DNA from: Cylindrodendrum hubeiense
Taxonomy: Eukaryota > Ascomycota > Sordariomycetes > Hypocreales > Nectriaceae
Length of the DNA: 64,000 bases
Reading direction: 5' to 3'
Assembly: GCA_014621425.1 (NCBI GenBank)
Contig: JAANBB010000169.1
Span: 1 to 64,000 of the forward strand
Each line of letters starts with the position of its first letter. The stretch's first letter is position 1. The notes below the pieces were generated by a model, which worked only from the letters and a program-made list of their open reading frames with translations, was not told the origin of the DNA and made no database searches. Shown here piece by piece: positions 31,415 through 42,078 of this stretch. The position numbers were made by a program, and so were the translations under genes.

Positions 31415-34112
31415 TTACCAACCTCCTGTCGCCACAGTGACCGGCACATGGCCATCGATTGTCTCGCCTCGTCGTCGCTTCATCGGTCGAGGGCTGCCAT
31501 CACGATCTGCCCCAGCGCCTGCGTTCGCCGTCATCTGCGCCCATTGTGACGGTGTCCACATGGCTGACTGGTCACCAGGGTCGACCTTCGTCGACTGGGC
31601 CGCCCAGTCCGTGCCCGCTGCTGCGTCCGCAGGCCAGGCATCGAGCGATGGCATGTCCCAGCCGTGAAGGCCGTTATCGCACTCCGAGTTGTCGTAGACG
31701 AGAGGGTTGGACAGGTCTAGTGATGTAGTCGCCGCCGTGAACGAGCCGACTGTCGGCATCACGGGCTTGAGGTCCGCCAGCGTCGTTGGCCCTTCAAAGT
31801 AAGCGGCCGCTTGGTTGTGTGCCGTGCTCCCCTGCTGCTCCGCGCCCGCTGTGCTGCACGTAATGGGCAAGTAGCCGACGCCCGTCGACTGGGGCATGTT
31901 GTGATCGAAGTTAGTCGGGTACGACGGGTGCAGGCCTGCTGTTGGCGGAGGAGTAGCGAGTCCGTTGGAAAAGGACTCGAACAGTGTGAGGCCGTTGTTT
32001 GCTGGCGGCGCCGTCGGCACCTGTGCTAGGCCCACGTTGCTGTCCCACGCTGAGCTGAAGGTCTCGTTCATGACGGCCGTCATGTGTTGGTTGACCGAAG
32101 GCGTAGGCGACATAACAGAGTCCCTCGACACCATGGCCGAGGGGTAGACAAGCGCCTTCTGCTGGTGGTATCGCGACATGGGGTCGTTGATGGTGAGCCA
32201 TCGCCACGACGTTCCAGCCGGCTTGAAGACCGGGTTGTACTTGTACCATTGGTTGGTCGTGTTGAACCGCCAGAAGATGATGCCCTGTCGAGTCCAGCGC
32301 GAGGAGTCGGGGGCGCATGACCAAAGCTCCTGGTACATGGCCACCTTGCAGATCAAATCGCTTCCGGTCAGTTCGCGGCGGGCCCAAGACGCAGCATCGC
32401 CGTCGTCCTCGGATCGCTTGCGCTTGCTGCTGGACCGCTCCAGCTCGTGCTTCTTTCGGTCACTGTCATGCTTGGACCGCTTCTCCTTCTTGCGCTGGTG
32501 CTCGACATCTGGGTACTGCACCGCCATGCTCAAGATGCTGGCCCACTCGACTGCAGGGAAGGGAACGTGAATGTCCTGGCGCGGTCGCGTGTGGCAGTCA
32601 CAGTCGGCCTTGGAGTCGCTGCATCCTCGTCGATGAATTCCTGTCTCGTTGGAGTACACGCTCGGCTTCGAGTCCTCGCTGTGCAGTTCCGCAGGGCGGG
32701 TGAGTCTCGTGACACACTTCCATCGGTGGTTCTGGAGGTTAGGCTGCGTGATTGCCACCTCGACAAAGCCGGTGAGCTCTGAGCCCGAGGGGAACTTGGC
32801 GTGCTCGTGCAACTCCAGGGTCGCACACATCTCAAGCAAGAGGCACTCTTCATCCCGAGTAGGGAGATCCATCGTCTCATACATCTCAGGAGCATCCTTC
32901 TGCCATCGGCGGGTAACGGTCTTGACACAGGCCGAAGTCGATCGATCCAGGGATCGTGTGTATTCGTGGAGCAGCACGTCCTTGCCGAGAACGTCGGGGC
33001 TATCGTCACAGTTGCTGTACTTGTTCAAGTGGGGGAACGAATCTTGGTCCAGCGGGTTGTCGCTGGCGTCGTAGGCAATTTCATCTCGGATCTTAACGTC
33101 AGACGATGACACAAAGACCTCGCAGGTCTTCGGGCGCACTGAAATCAACGACTGAAGTGCCAGAAGCTGGGAGAAGTACTCGTAGTTCGGCTTGACATCA
33201 GGAACTCGCCCCTCGGCCAAAGCAGTCAGGACAGGGTTGGATTTGAATGACTCTTGCTCCTCCTCATCATAGTAGTCGTCCGAGTTGGTCGAACCTGGCT
33301 CCTTCTTCTCCTCGGCAGGGAAGAGGAAGTGAACTAAAATAGAGGCATCAGTATGTAGTTTACCTCCAGGCGAACAGTAAAACTCACAGCAGCGCAAATC
33401 CTCGAAGAACTTCTTCACAACCTGCATGTGGCTGGACACCTGCTTGCGTCCCATCTGCTCGATACTGTCGTTGCTGTTGTCGATGCGGAAGATTTCCTTG
33501 CTGCCCAGAATCGCGACGCAGATGACGAAAATGTATTCACTGATGAGCATGTTGCGGCCGTGGAGCTTGCCTCCCATGGAGAACTTGCGTCGGCCCATAT
33601 GGGGCATGAGGAGGACAGCTAGTAATCATTGTCAGCATGCTTTTCCGAGCCATGGGGGAAGGCGGACGTTTCTTACAGTCAACGAAGGCATCCTCAAGCT
33701 CCGGTCTCCTCCAGACACCTCCCTTGTCTTTCTGGGTGTCCTTGTGAGCTTGTCTGTTGCGGTACTGGCGGAAGGCCGGCCAGTAGTAGAGAGGGTTCAC
33801 GCCATTCCTGGTTCTCCGCTGGTAGCGAGGCTGGTTGCGAGGTGTCGGGACACGATACAGGCAGTCGAATGATTGCGAGGGAACCATAGGGGCGGGGATG
33901 TTAGAGGGCATGGACGGCGACAGGCCAACAGAGTTCTGGTAGCATGAGACCATGCCATTGAAGTTGTGTGACTGGGCATTCTCGTTGCTCTCTCGCAGAG
34001 GCAATCGACCAGAGCCGTATGTGCTGCCTCTCCGGCTATCCAGGTAGTCTGGAGAAGGCGAATATCGTTGCGATGACAGCACCGGCCGCGGGTGGTAGAG
34101 TGATGAGGACAT
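31415..34112 (-). CDS. abaA: Conidiation regulator AbaA (TEA/ATTS domain)
   Basis: AbaA is the TEA-domain transcription factor that acts in the middle stage of conidium formation. Exons are 33677-34112, 33388-33618 and 31415-33333 (introns 58 and 54 nt), giving 861 residues. The TEA DNA-binding domain lies at about residues 130-215, split by intron 1: GVWRRPELEDAFVD joins SVLLMPHMGRRKFSMGGKLH, then GRNMLISEYIF and GRKQVSSHMQVVKKFF. After intron 2 come HFLFPAEEKKEPGS and the long AbaA-specific region (NYEYFSQLLALQS, then WKCVTRLTRPAELHS, later QDIHVPFPAVEWASILSMAV), with a basic KRKR patch. The tail is rich in Ala, Pro and Asn. The ATG at 34112 opens MSSSLYHPRPVLSSQRYSPSPD. Intron 2 is 54 nt without an in-frame stop. 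Confidence 0.96.
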
Positions 34113-35037
34113 GATGGCAGCTGAATGGGGGCAAGGAATGCCGGCGAAGATGCTCTCAAGAACAAGCTCGAGCCAGCAGAAATGGCTTTTGCTGCTCTAC
34201 GAATGGATGTGATGAGCAGGTCAAAGAGGATGAGAAATGCTGAAAGGAATTCAAGACGTGGAATGGTGGGATAGATGTATGCCTGAAGAAAGGAGGCTCA
34301 ACCACTGGAACGAAGAGGCATTCAGGAGAATTGCTAGAACATATAAATCCAAGACCTGGGAGAGAGTATAGATAGTCTGCGGAGCGTGTTCGCCGAACAG
34401 AGGGTCGCTGCCCCTCTCAACCCAAAATATCGAGATCCATCCATCCATCCATCCATTCATCCATCCAAGACACGGAGGTACATGGGGGAGGGTGGGATGT
34501 GTGGGAAGGGCGCTCAAACAGCGGGGAACTCAGCAGGCATCGCGCAGAGGGATGTCGACGGCTAGGAACGTGGCGACCAATTGCACGCACTGCCAGCAGC
34601 CACCGGCACATGGCAGCTCGAGGTTTGTGTCGAGGGCGTTAGTATGCAAGGGAGGATCAGGGCGGGTCCACGATGTGGTCTCATCACCAGAGGGGGGCGT
34701 GCGGCGAACAACGCCTCGCAGATATGGCATCGATGGTGCAAGGTATGTGGACGAGATTAGAATCAGACATAAGGAGGATCCCGCAGCTCCCCGTCTGCAT
34801 GTTCAATTCTTTAACGAATATCTGGCCCACGATGTGGCGACTCCCTGGGGCGGAGGGGTTCGGCACCGAGGAAGACGATGGTCACCCATCCTCCCAGCGG
34901 AATTCGACCCCTTCCCAAGGGAGATGCACCCCCCGGGGCGAGGGCACGGCGAGGGCACTTCAGCCTCGCTTTGCCGGCTCTCTCGCCTGACAGGACGGGC
35001 GACCTCGAGGAAATAGTCTTCCCCCTCAACCCTCAAC
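34113..35037. promoter_or_regulatory. abaA upstream region
   Basis: This 925-base gap holds the abaA promoter and the 3' flank of MRD1, both on minus. It includes the (ATCC)n repeat at 34435-34467. No ORF looks like a gene. In Aspergillus, abaA is activated by BrlA and autoregulated through CATTCY sites. A CATTC at 34136 on the minus strand of the leader is a single chance-level match. Confidence 0.5.
34435..34467. repeat. (ATCC)n tetranucleotide microsatellite
   Basis: About eight copies of ATCC, with one interruption (ATTC), lie roughly 330 bases upstream of the abaA start codon, within its likely promoter. Confidence 0.95.
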
Positions 35038-37839
35038 TCAACTATCGAGTTCGTCCTCGTTTCCAATATTGACCCTTGTCCTCCCCTTCCCAGTCAATTG
35101 CTGAAGGGCTACCTTATTAACCTGACCCCCTACCTTCTTCTGCATCTTTGCGATCTCCTCCTCAGCATCAACTGCCTCGGCCTCTGCATAGTCTAGGACC
35201 ATCTTGCGGCCTAAAAGGTGGGTATCCCGAAGCGCATTTAGTGCGTTCTCGGCTTCCCGGGGAGTGACGAATTCTGCAAATGCAAAACCCCTTGGGGTAT
35301 AGTCTGCCTTTTTGGGAAGACGCACAGACCTCAGCTGCCCGTAGGTCCCGAATAGGGTCCGGATGTCCTTCTTGGTAGTCTGGAAGGGCAAGTTCTTGAT
35401 GATGATCTTCGTCCTCTGCCCTGCTGCCTTCCTGGCCTTGTCTTCTCGTCGCCGCTCCTCGGCAGCGTCGTGGCCCTTGTGAGACGCCTTGACAGAGAGG
35501 GTGTGAGCCTCCAAGACATGTCCATCCATGACTTTGAGTGCGGCCTGGGCTTGTTCCTTGGTGCGGAACTCCACAAAGCCGAAGCCCATGCTCAGTGTTT
35601 GGCCTGGCTTCTTAGCATCCATCTTGGTCTTAACTCTAGCCGAAACGAAGCCGTCCAGAGATTCAAAAGTTTCTGCCAACTTAATCGTCGTCGTAGTGAA
35701 GTTTAAATTTCGGACAAAAAGCGAGGTTGTTTCCACCTCCTCCTCCGGCTTATCGCCGCGTGACAGTAGTTCGTTGACACTTAACTTTTGAACCGTCGTC
35801 GGCCGATCTTTTAGCGCCACCACAGGATCGATTAGGTCACCTTTGAAGAGATCTTTTGGCGCTTTCTCCAAAAAGAGGACGCTATCTTTGATCCGGCGAT
35901 AAGCCAGCTTTCCAAAAGCGGATTTGGCGTGGCTAGGCTGCGCGAAATGGACAATGGCGATTGTTCCACTTGGGGGCATGAGGACCCTCAACACAGGCCC
36001 AGACTCGTCGAAGAGCTTCCTGAGTTCGTCGATCGTTGTCCCGTAAGGGAAGTTCTTGACCAGGATGGTCGTGTCGCCCCGCTTGTGGGACTTGAAAGCT
36101 TCCAGGTCCACACCGTTAGCGGTGAAATACGCTTTGGTCTCTTGAATGACGCTCGTCTCTGCGACAGCCTGTTTGACGGCAGCATCGGCAGAGGTAGGAT
36201 CAAGCAGCTCAGATTTTGAAACACCAAGACGCTCGGCAACTGACGTGTTGACTGCGTCCTGGTTCATGTAGAGCGCATTCCAGTTGAACGTGCTGGCGGC
36301 GGCCTCGGCCTTCCTCTTGATCATGTTTTGCTTCTTCAGGGGAAGTTTCGAGATCGCAAACTCATCCAAGCCAGTGTCTCTCTTTGCACTGGCAGGAATG
36401 ATGTGGATGATTCGCCCCTGAAACGTTGCCCCGTCCATGGCTTGGAATGCTTCAACCGCCTGTGATGGGTCCGCGAAGAGGATCAGGGCGAACCCCTTGC
36501 TCGTCCCTGAGCCATCGACGGGCAGATGGACCTAACATTGTTAGCGGTCGTGAAAACCAAAGAGAGCTCAACAATATCATTCAAAAAATGAGGCAACAAT
36601 TCAGCTTATCGAAGCATCTACTAAAATATTCGTCTCAAGGTTATCATCATATACCGAAGTATAAGCTGTCCCTATCTGAGGTTCATCACGTTGCCTTTCC
36701 TCGTGCAAAAAAATAATCAAAAAAAAGTTTTATCACGTACCTCTTCAAGTGATCCGAACTGCTGAAAGCTCTCCCGAAGGTCAAGCTCAGTAGTGCTGTA
36801 TGACAGGTTTCGCACAAAGAGCCGAGACGTCCGGCGAATCGCCTCCAGGGGGTCATCACTGGCTGCTTCGCCCGACTCTCTCTCAGAGGCACCCTGGCCA
36901 ACCACCACATCCCTGCCTGATGGTGGGCGCGGGAGGGCAGTGGTGTCGACATCACCCCCCTTTGTCTGAGCAGGAGTAGAGGCAGTGGTGTCTTGCAGGG
37001 TGACTCGTTCCAGATCATCGGGATCAACGAGATCCAACAGCCGGTTTGTGCGTGATCGCAGCCAGTCGTCGTCTGTCGCGCCGAGCCCCGGCTGTTCCAG
37101 ATCCGCCTGTTTCGCCCCTGAGGGGGCGGCAGTCTTGTCAGAGGTTGGCACCTGGTTGCCAGAGGGTGTGTCTATCTCCATCAGCTGAGCTGGTTGGGAG
37201 TCTGAGGACTGGCCCTTCTCCGGTGGATCTATCCTGCGCTGCTTCTCCCTCGAGGCTGGGATCTGTTCGTACTCGTCGTCACTCTCCTCCTCGGGGACAG
37301 CAGCTGCGGGGACAACGGGCACGTCACCGCCCATGTTTGTATTGGCCATGTCATCCATCGCACCCTCGCGACCTCTCTTCATGACTTGAAGGAACTCGCG
37401 CAGCTTGGGGTCGGACGCGTCTGGCTCATCTCGCTTCCGTTTCTTGGAGCTCAACTCATCCTCAGCCGTAGGATCCGAGTCCCTGGAGAAGTTGCCTGCC
37501 GCTCCATAGCTGGAATGCGACGGGTTCTGGCCTCTGATCAAGGCGGGGTCTGAGATCTAACATTCCGTCAGCAACAGGTCAATCGAGACATGGGCGGTCA
37601 TCACTCACGGGCCTTGCTGTCTCGACAGCAATCTTGGACAACCGAATGTAAGACTTGTTAAAGTACTTTACTGCCTTGGTGGCATCATCAGGGGTCTTGT
37701 AGCCCACGTAGCCAATGCGGCGCTGAGGAATCAGCTTGACATCAGTGATCTCGCGGCCCTGGGCGGAGAAATGTTTCCGAAAGTCAGCCTCGGTGATGTT
37801 GGGTGGCAAGCCCTTGACAAAGATTCTGGAGGAGGCCAT
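35038..37839 (-). CDS. MRD1: Multiple RNA-binding domain protein Mrd1
   Basis: Mrd1 binds the 35S pre-rRNA and is needed for early cleavages that make 18S rRNA and the 40S subunit in the nucleolus. Exons are 37609-37839, 36741-37556 and 35038-36531 (introns 52 and 209 nt, phase 0), giving 846 residues. Five RRMs are visible: RRM1 (about 4-80, SRIFVKGLPPNI, RRIGYVGYK); RRM2 (about 322-395, RLFVRNLSYSTTE, split by intron 2); RRM3 (about 500-570, TTILVKNFPYGTT); RRM4 (about 620-700, SLFVRNLNFTTTT, MGFGFVEF); RRM5 (about 722-800, KIIIKNLPFQTTKKDIR, RGFAFAEF). An acidic, low-complexity linker separates RRM1 and RRM2. Number, order and spacing fit Mrd1. Intron 2 is four times as long as intron 1 and AT-rich. 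Confidence 0.96.
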
Positions 37840-40800
37840 GGTGAATATGACAGCTCCCAGTCAAGGTGAATGGTTCACCGTGGGAGATAAAGAGGTGGTT
37901 GCATCCTCGACGCGAGCGCTTCTTATGAAGGGAGAGAGGAAGAGAAAGAAAAAAAAAAGTTTCCTTCCATTCTTTATCGTTAAGGGTGGGGCATAATAAC
38001 ATGGCCCGTGCGCCCGGGTCGAATTTCGTCGTTATGCGGTACCCCACCACGCCTGCATGATTTGCATCGTCTCTCAGCAACCTTCGTTCTTCAACTCTCG
38101 TGCGAGCGGGACGTTACTTATGCCCCATCAAGTCAGTGATGTGGAAAATTCCGTCTTGTTCCTGATAATCGAGTATATATGAATGCTCAGTTCCAACGGC
38201 GGTTGTTATGCAGAACCCGGGATTGTGAGATGCAACATTCAAGTCCGAGCAGTTCGTTCGTGTCCAACCTCTCGTATACGTACGCCAATCACCCTGCAGC
38301 AACTCAGGCATAGTTTCATACAGGGCCGCTTCGGTTCTCGGTTCCCTTAATGACTGGTTCCAGAAATTGTTGAAGATGCTAGTTGTCATGAAACGCATGA
38401 ACCGAATCACATGTTACCAGCCAGAGCCTGTTTGGTGCGATGCGAATATGCCATGCCTGGCTTTTTTTTTTGTAATAAAAAAACACATTGGTCAACGGCA
38501 ACATGCCTATGGGCTACTTGCGGAGGGTTACTATAGCTCTGATTTCCTTTTCAATTATTTAATACATGTTCAATGAAGTATCCTTGCAAATATGCAGCCC
38601 GTAAACGTACTAGGCAAATTTGAACGTTGGTAGGATCATACAATTGGCTGAAAAACAATGCTCCCCCTGATAATTTTCAGTTGCAACTCCTTCTCCATTC
38701 GACTAGAAATCAATCTATGACTCGTCGGTATCATCCATGTCCGTTGGGCTTATGGCAGTTAGACGACCAATTGCGGAGGCTTCTGTCATTGATCCATTGG
38801 TAACTGAGCCACCCCTCTCGAGTTAACAGACGTCATGGAGCTAACCCTCTTCTTGTTTTTATTTCCTTCAAATTGCACTTCATAGTCCTCCAGCACAAAA
38901 AAAGGTTTCAGGTGCAAGAGATTCTCAGGAATGGATGCGATCTTGACTCACTAGCCAGCCCAAGCACGACCTTCATGTTACGAACTCATTGCATGATTTT
39001 CCCGGCCTTGCACAATTGTATATCGTAACAATCCCGGGGGCAATTTTTGTGTTTCCTTGGTATGTCATGTAAACTGTGGCCGGCTCTGTGTTTGATACAA
39101 GTACCAATACTTTTGCAATTCTTCACATTCAAGTTCAAGGTAGTTCGCCCAGAGTCACCACATCTACGAATTCCTAAACTGGTCATCAAGGTCTGGCTTG
39201 GAGGATTCGGCACTACTTCCAGGAAGGCTGTGCGTGAAACTCCATGACATTACATAGGTCCGACTTTGGTTCGGGATCCAGGACAGGGCAGTCGGGATCC
39301 CTAGCACAGCTCACGATGCATCCAGTTGATAGACAGAATGCCGGAATTATTTCCGTATGATTATATCTTCGGCGGCTCTATGGGGAAATTGATTCAGTGT
39401 CTCTACACTTCCTGGTTTGCTTCTTCAGCTACGATCAGTTTATCTCGTTCATCAGCATGGCGCAAATACCGACTGGGTAGTGGCGCAGGTGCGTCCGGTG
39501 GCACCTTACGGCTTGAATTTAGAGTCATTGGGCATCCCATGTCTTGCCATGAGGCAACGCGGTATTAAATAATCGCGAAACGTCCAGTGTCTAGGGTCCA
39601 GATTTGAGACGGAAGTAAGCTGACAGAGTAGGGGTGGCGGGCGCATGTAAGCTGAACGAGATGCTCACGAGTGACTGATGTGCGACTTTCTCGGCGTATA
39701 GACGGGAATCCCTTCCCGTGGCTGACTTCTTATTATAACCAAGCTGTCACATTCCCGAGCGTCAAACTCCAGCAACACCATCACAGTCATGATGTGATAT
39801 AATCCCTATGACTTATTTACACTATTACATTGTACACATATGCACTAGAGTCCCAGTGTCCCAATTAACCAGGATGAGCTGGGACATGCGGTCTCTGTCG
39901 ATTTGCCATTCTTATGTCAAGTTCGTCAAACTACGTCGCTCTCTCTCAGCCGATCAAGCTTCGACCTCTTTCGAGCTTGAACTTTTGTCTTCCAAATACG
40001 AGAATGGTTTCTGGTTTGGACACGTGGCTATCATGTGCATTCTCAGGTTCCAAGGTCGATTAAGAGACGGATCTTCCCGTTTACATTCTTTGAGTTATGA
40101 AGGCAGATCGGCGTTCTCGATTGTGATATGTGGATAATTCCATTGACCTGGCTTTATTCATTCTATCCATCGTGTTCTAGAATCTCAGCCACAATAACAT
40201 GGACGTTCTCACGTATCGCGTGTTTGGGCCAACCACATATTCGGACCCTAGACTTGACCCCAGTCACCCGATCCTTGCTAGCTTTGAGGAACCAGCGGTG
40301 TGCACTCCTCGGTGAGGAAAGCACTCGGCTTCTTCCATGTCACGAGATATCTATTAGGTCTTCCTTGTCGGTCGCCTCTATACCGCCTTTGGCAGGGGGA
40401 GGGGGTGTTGGATCTAGAAATTCTCTGCTTGGGAGTGTGAAGAAAGTCAACCAGGATTAGCGGCTTCAGGGGCAGTAGAGATCTTTGAGATCCGAACCCT
40501 TGGAAAATACGGGATGGCTGCAGTTGATTTTTGATAACGCATTGCCCTTTTCCTTGCTGCGGTAGTCTCGTTCATGCATGGTGTTGGGTCAATGGATGTC
40601 CTCTGCGTACTGAAGTTGATGAAGGACCACTTAGTGACCATTATGAAGAAAGTCCGTACATCTTGGTCTCCGTATTGCAAATTGCATGACCCCGTTTCTG
40701 GGTTGTTATTTTACTCCGGGCGGGTTCCTAACTGACATTCATGCTCCTAGAGGTGTCACAATTCCATTCTTAGACCCTATGCACCAGCTCAATTATTCAT

Positions 40801-41400
40801 TTCCGGATGGGCACTATATCATGCACCACAGCGAGAATTCTCAGGCCGACAAAGAAATAAATACGCAAAACAACACGCAAGCAAACGAAATAGACGTCAT
40901 CAGCGCATAGCCTCGCATGACGACGACGTGCCGCAGTGTTGAGCTTGTCATCATCCGGGAGTGGCGAGTCTAGGGTACGGCGGGGGAGTGTTGGTGGTTC
41001 AGCCGCCCCCTTCGCGCGCATGTCAACTGCCGGCGCGGCGCACGTCCCACGAGGCCCTTCATCAACACCATCAACCACGCGACTCGCGAAACCACCAGCT
41101 CTATAAGCCTTTGTCGCCGGCTACCTCCCAAACAGCAAACGCTTTTCGTCGCATCGCTTCCGACCACTTGCATCCCCGACACGAACACGACGTGTCTACC
41201 CTCAGAGGCGCCACCACCTGTACGTGCCGCCGCCGCGAAACCAGGCTCCGAGAAAAAAGGGGCAAGGCAATCGATCCAACCCGCCCAACCGCCCTCTCGC
41301 AGTCCGCCTCGCGATCGCACGACCTGACACATCGGGCTGACCAGATACACACGCAGGACTGAATTTGTCAAACCACGAAACCCCCCTCCACACGCCTACG
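37840..41400. other. 3.6 kb region without a convincing gene
   Basis: This lies between the divergent MRD1 (minus) and dynein light chain (plus) starts. Its centre (about 38450-40900) is less GC-rich than the flanks and only short ORFs occur. A 98-codon minus ORF at 38114-38410 reads somewhat like protein but has no domain and no supported partner exon. The last 400 bases are GC-rich and form the light chain promoter and leader. Confidence 0.5.
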
Positions 41401-42078
41401 ATGTCCGATAAGCAAGGCCCCGAAGCCCCCGGCCCGCGGGAGAAGCTCGAAGGTGGGAGGGACCCCCTCCATGGCGACTTCTAGACTCCTTGGCTAACGC
41501 TCAAGCTCTAGCTCAAATCAAGTCTGCCGACATGGTGAGCCGTACCGCTAGGAGGACCATCGGGCACGATCGCTGACGAAAACAGACGGACGACCTGCAG
41601 CAGGAGTCGATCGAAGTTGGTAGTTTTTTTGGGCACCCATGACGACGTCACCATGCGCCGTGCAAGGCGACGAACGAGGCTGACGAGGCTGCAGCTCAGG
41701 AGGCCATGGCCAAGTTCACCATCGAGAAGGTTCTACCGTCGAGATCCTCTGCCACGCGGAACCATTAGACTCACATACATCACAGGACATCGCGCAGCAC
41801 ATCAAGCGGACAGTTCGTGACACCCACCAACCATATTTTCTGCCACCTAGCTGACCAGGCACTCCTCTCCAGTTTGACGAGCGAAAGGGCCCTACCTGGC
41901 ACTGTATCGTTGGCCGAAATTTCGGTAGCTTTGTGACTCACGGTACGATCGAGCCTCATATTCCTCGCATCTCTTGTTTGTTTATAGCTGACATGTGGTG
42001 ACGCTGGTTACAGAGACGAAGCACTTCATCTACTTCTATCTCGGCCACTGCGCCATTTTACTGTTCAAAACGCAATAG
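41401..42078 (+). CDS. DYN2: LC8-type cytoplasmic dynein light chain
   Basis: LC8 is a homodimeric hub that binds short linear motifs in the dynein intermediate chain and other partners. Seven exons are inferred: 41401-41452, 41512-41534, 41586-41619, 41695-41729, 41786-41812, 41873-41942 and 42014-42078, giving 101 residues. Every junction keeps the frame and the product follows the family: [75 protein letters not shown], ending FKTQ. The first 17 residues are a proline-rich extension compared with the usual 89-94 residues. Exons of 23-35 nt make the gene invisible to simple ORF search. The non-consensus donor of intron 4 (gttcta) and that of intron 5 (gttcgt) are the weakest points. Confidence 0.93.

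Noticed and set aside
38114..38410. 98-codon minus-strand ORF upstream of MRD1
   Set aside because: It reads partly like protein (GTEHSYILDYQEQDGIFHI), but no domain, no partner exon and no leader are seen; left out for lack of support.
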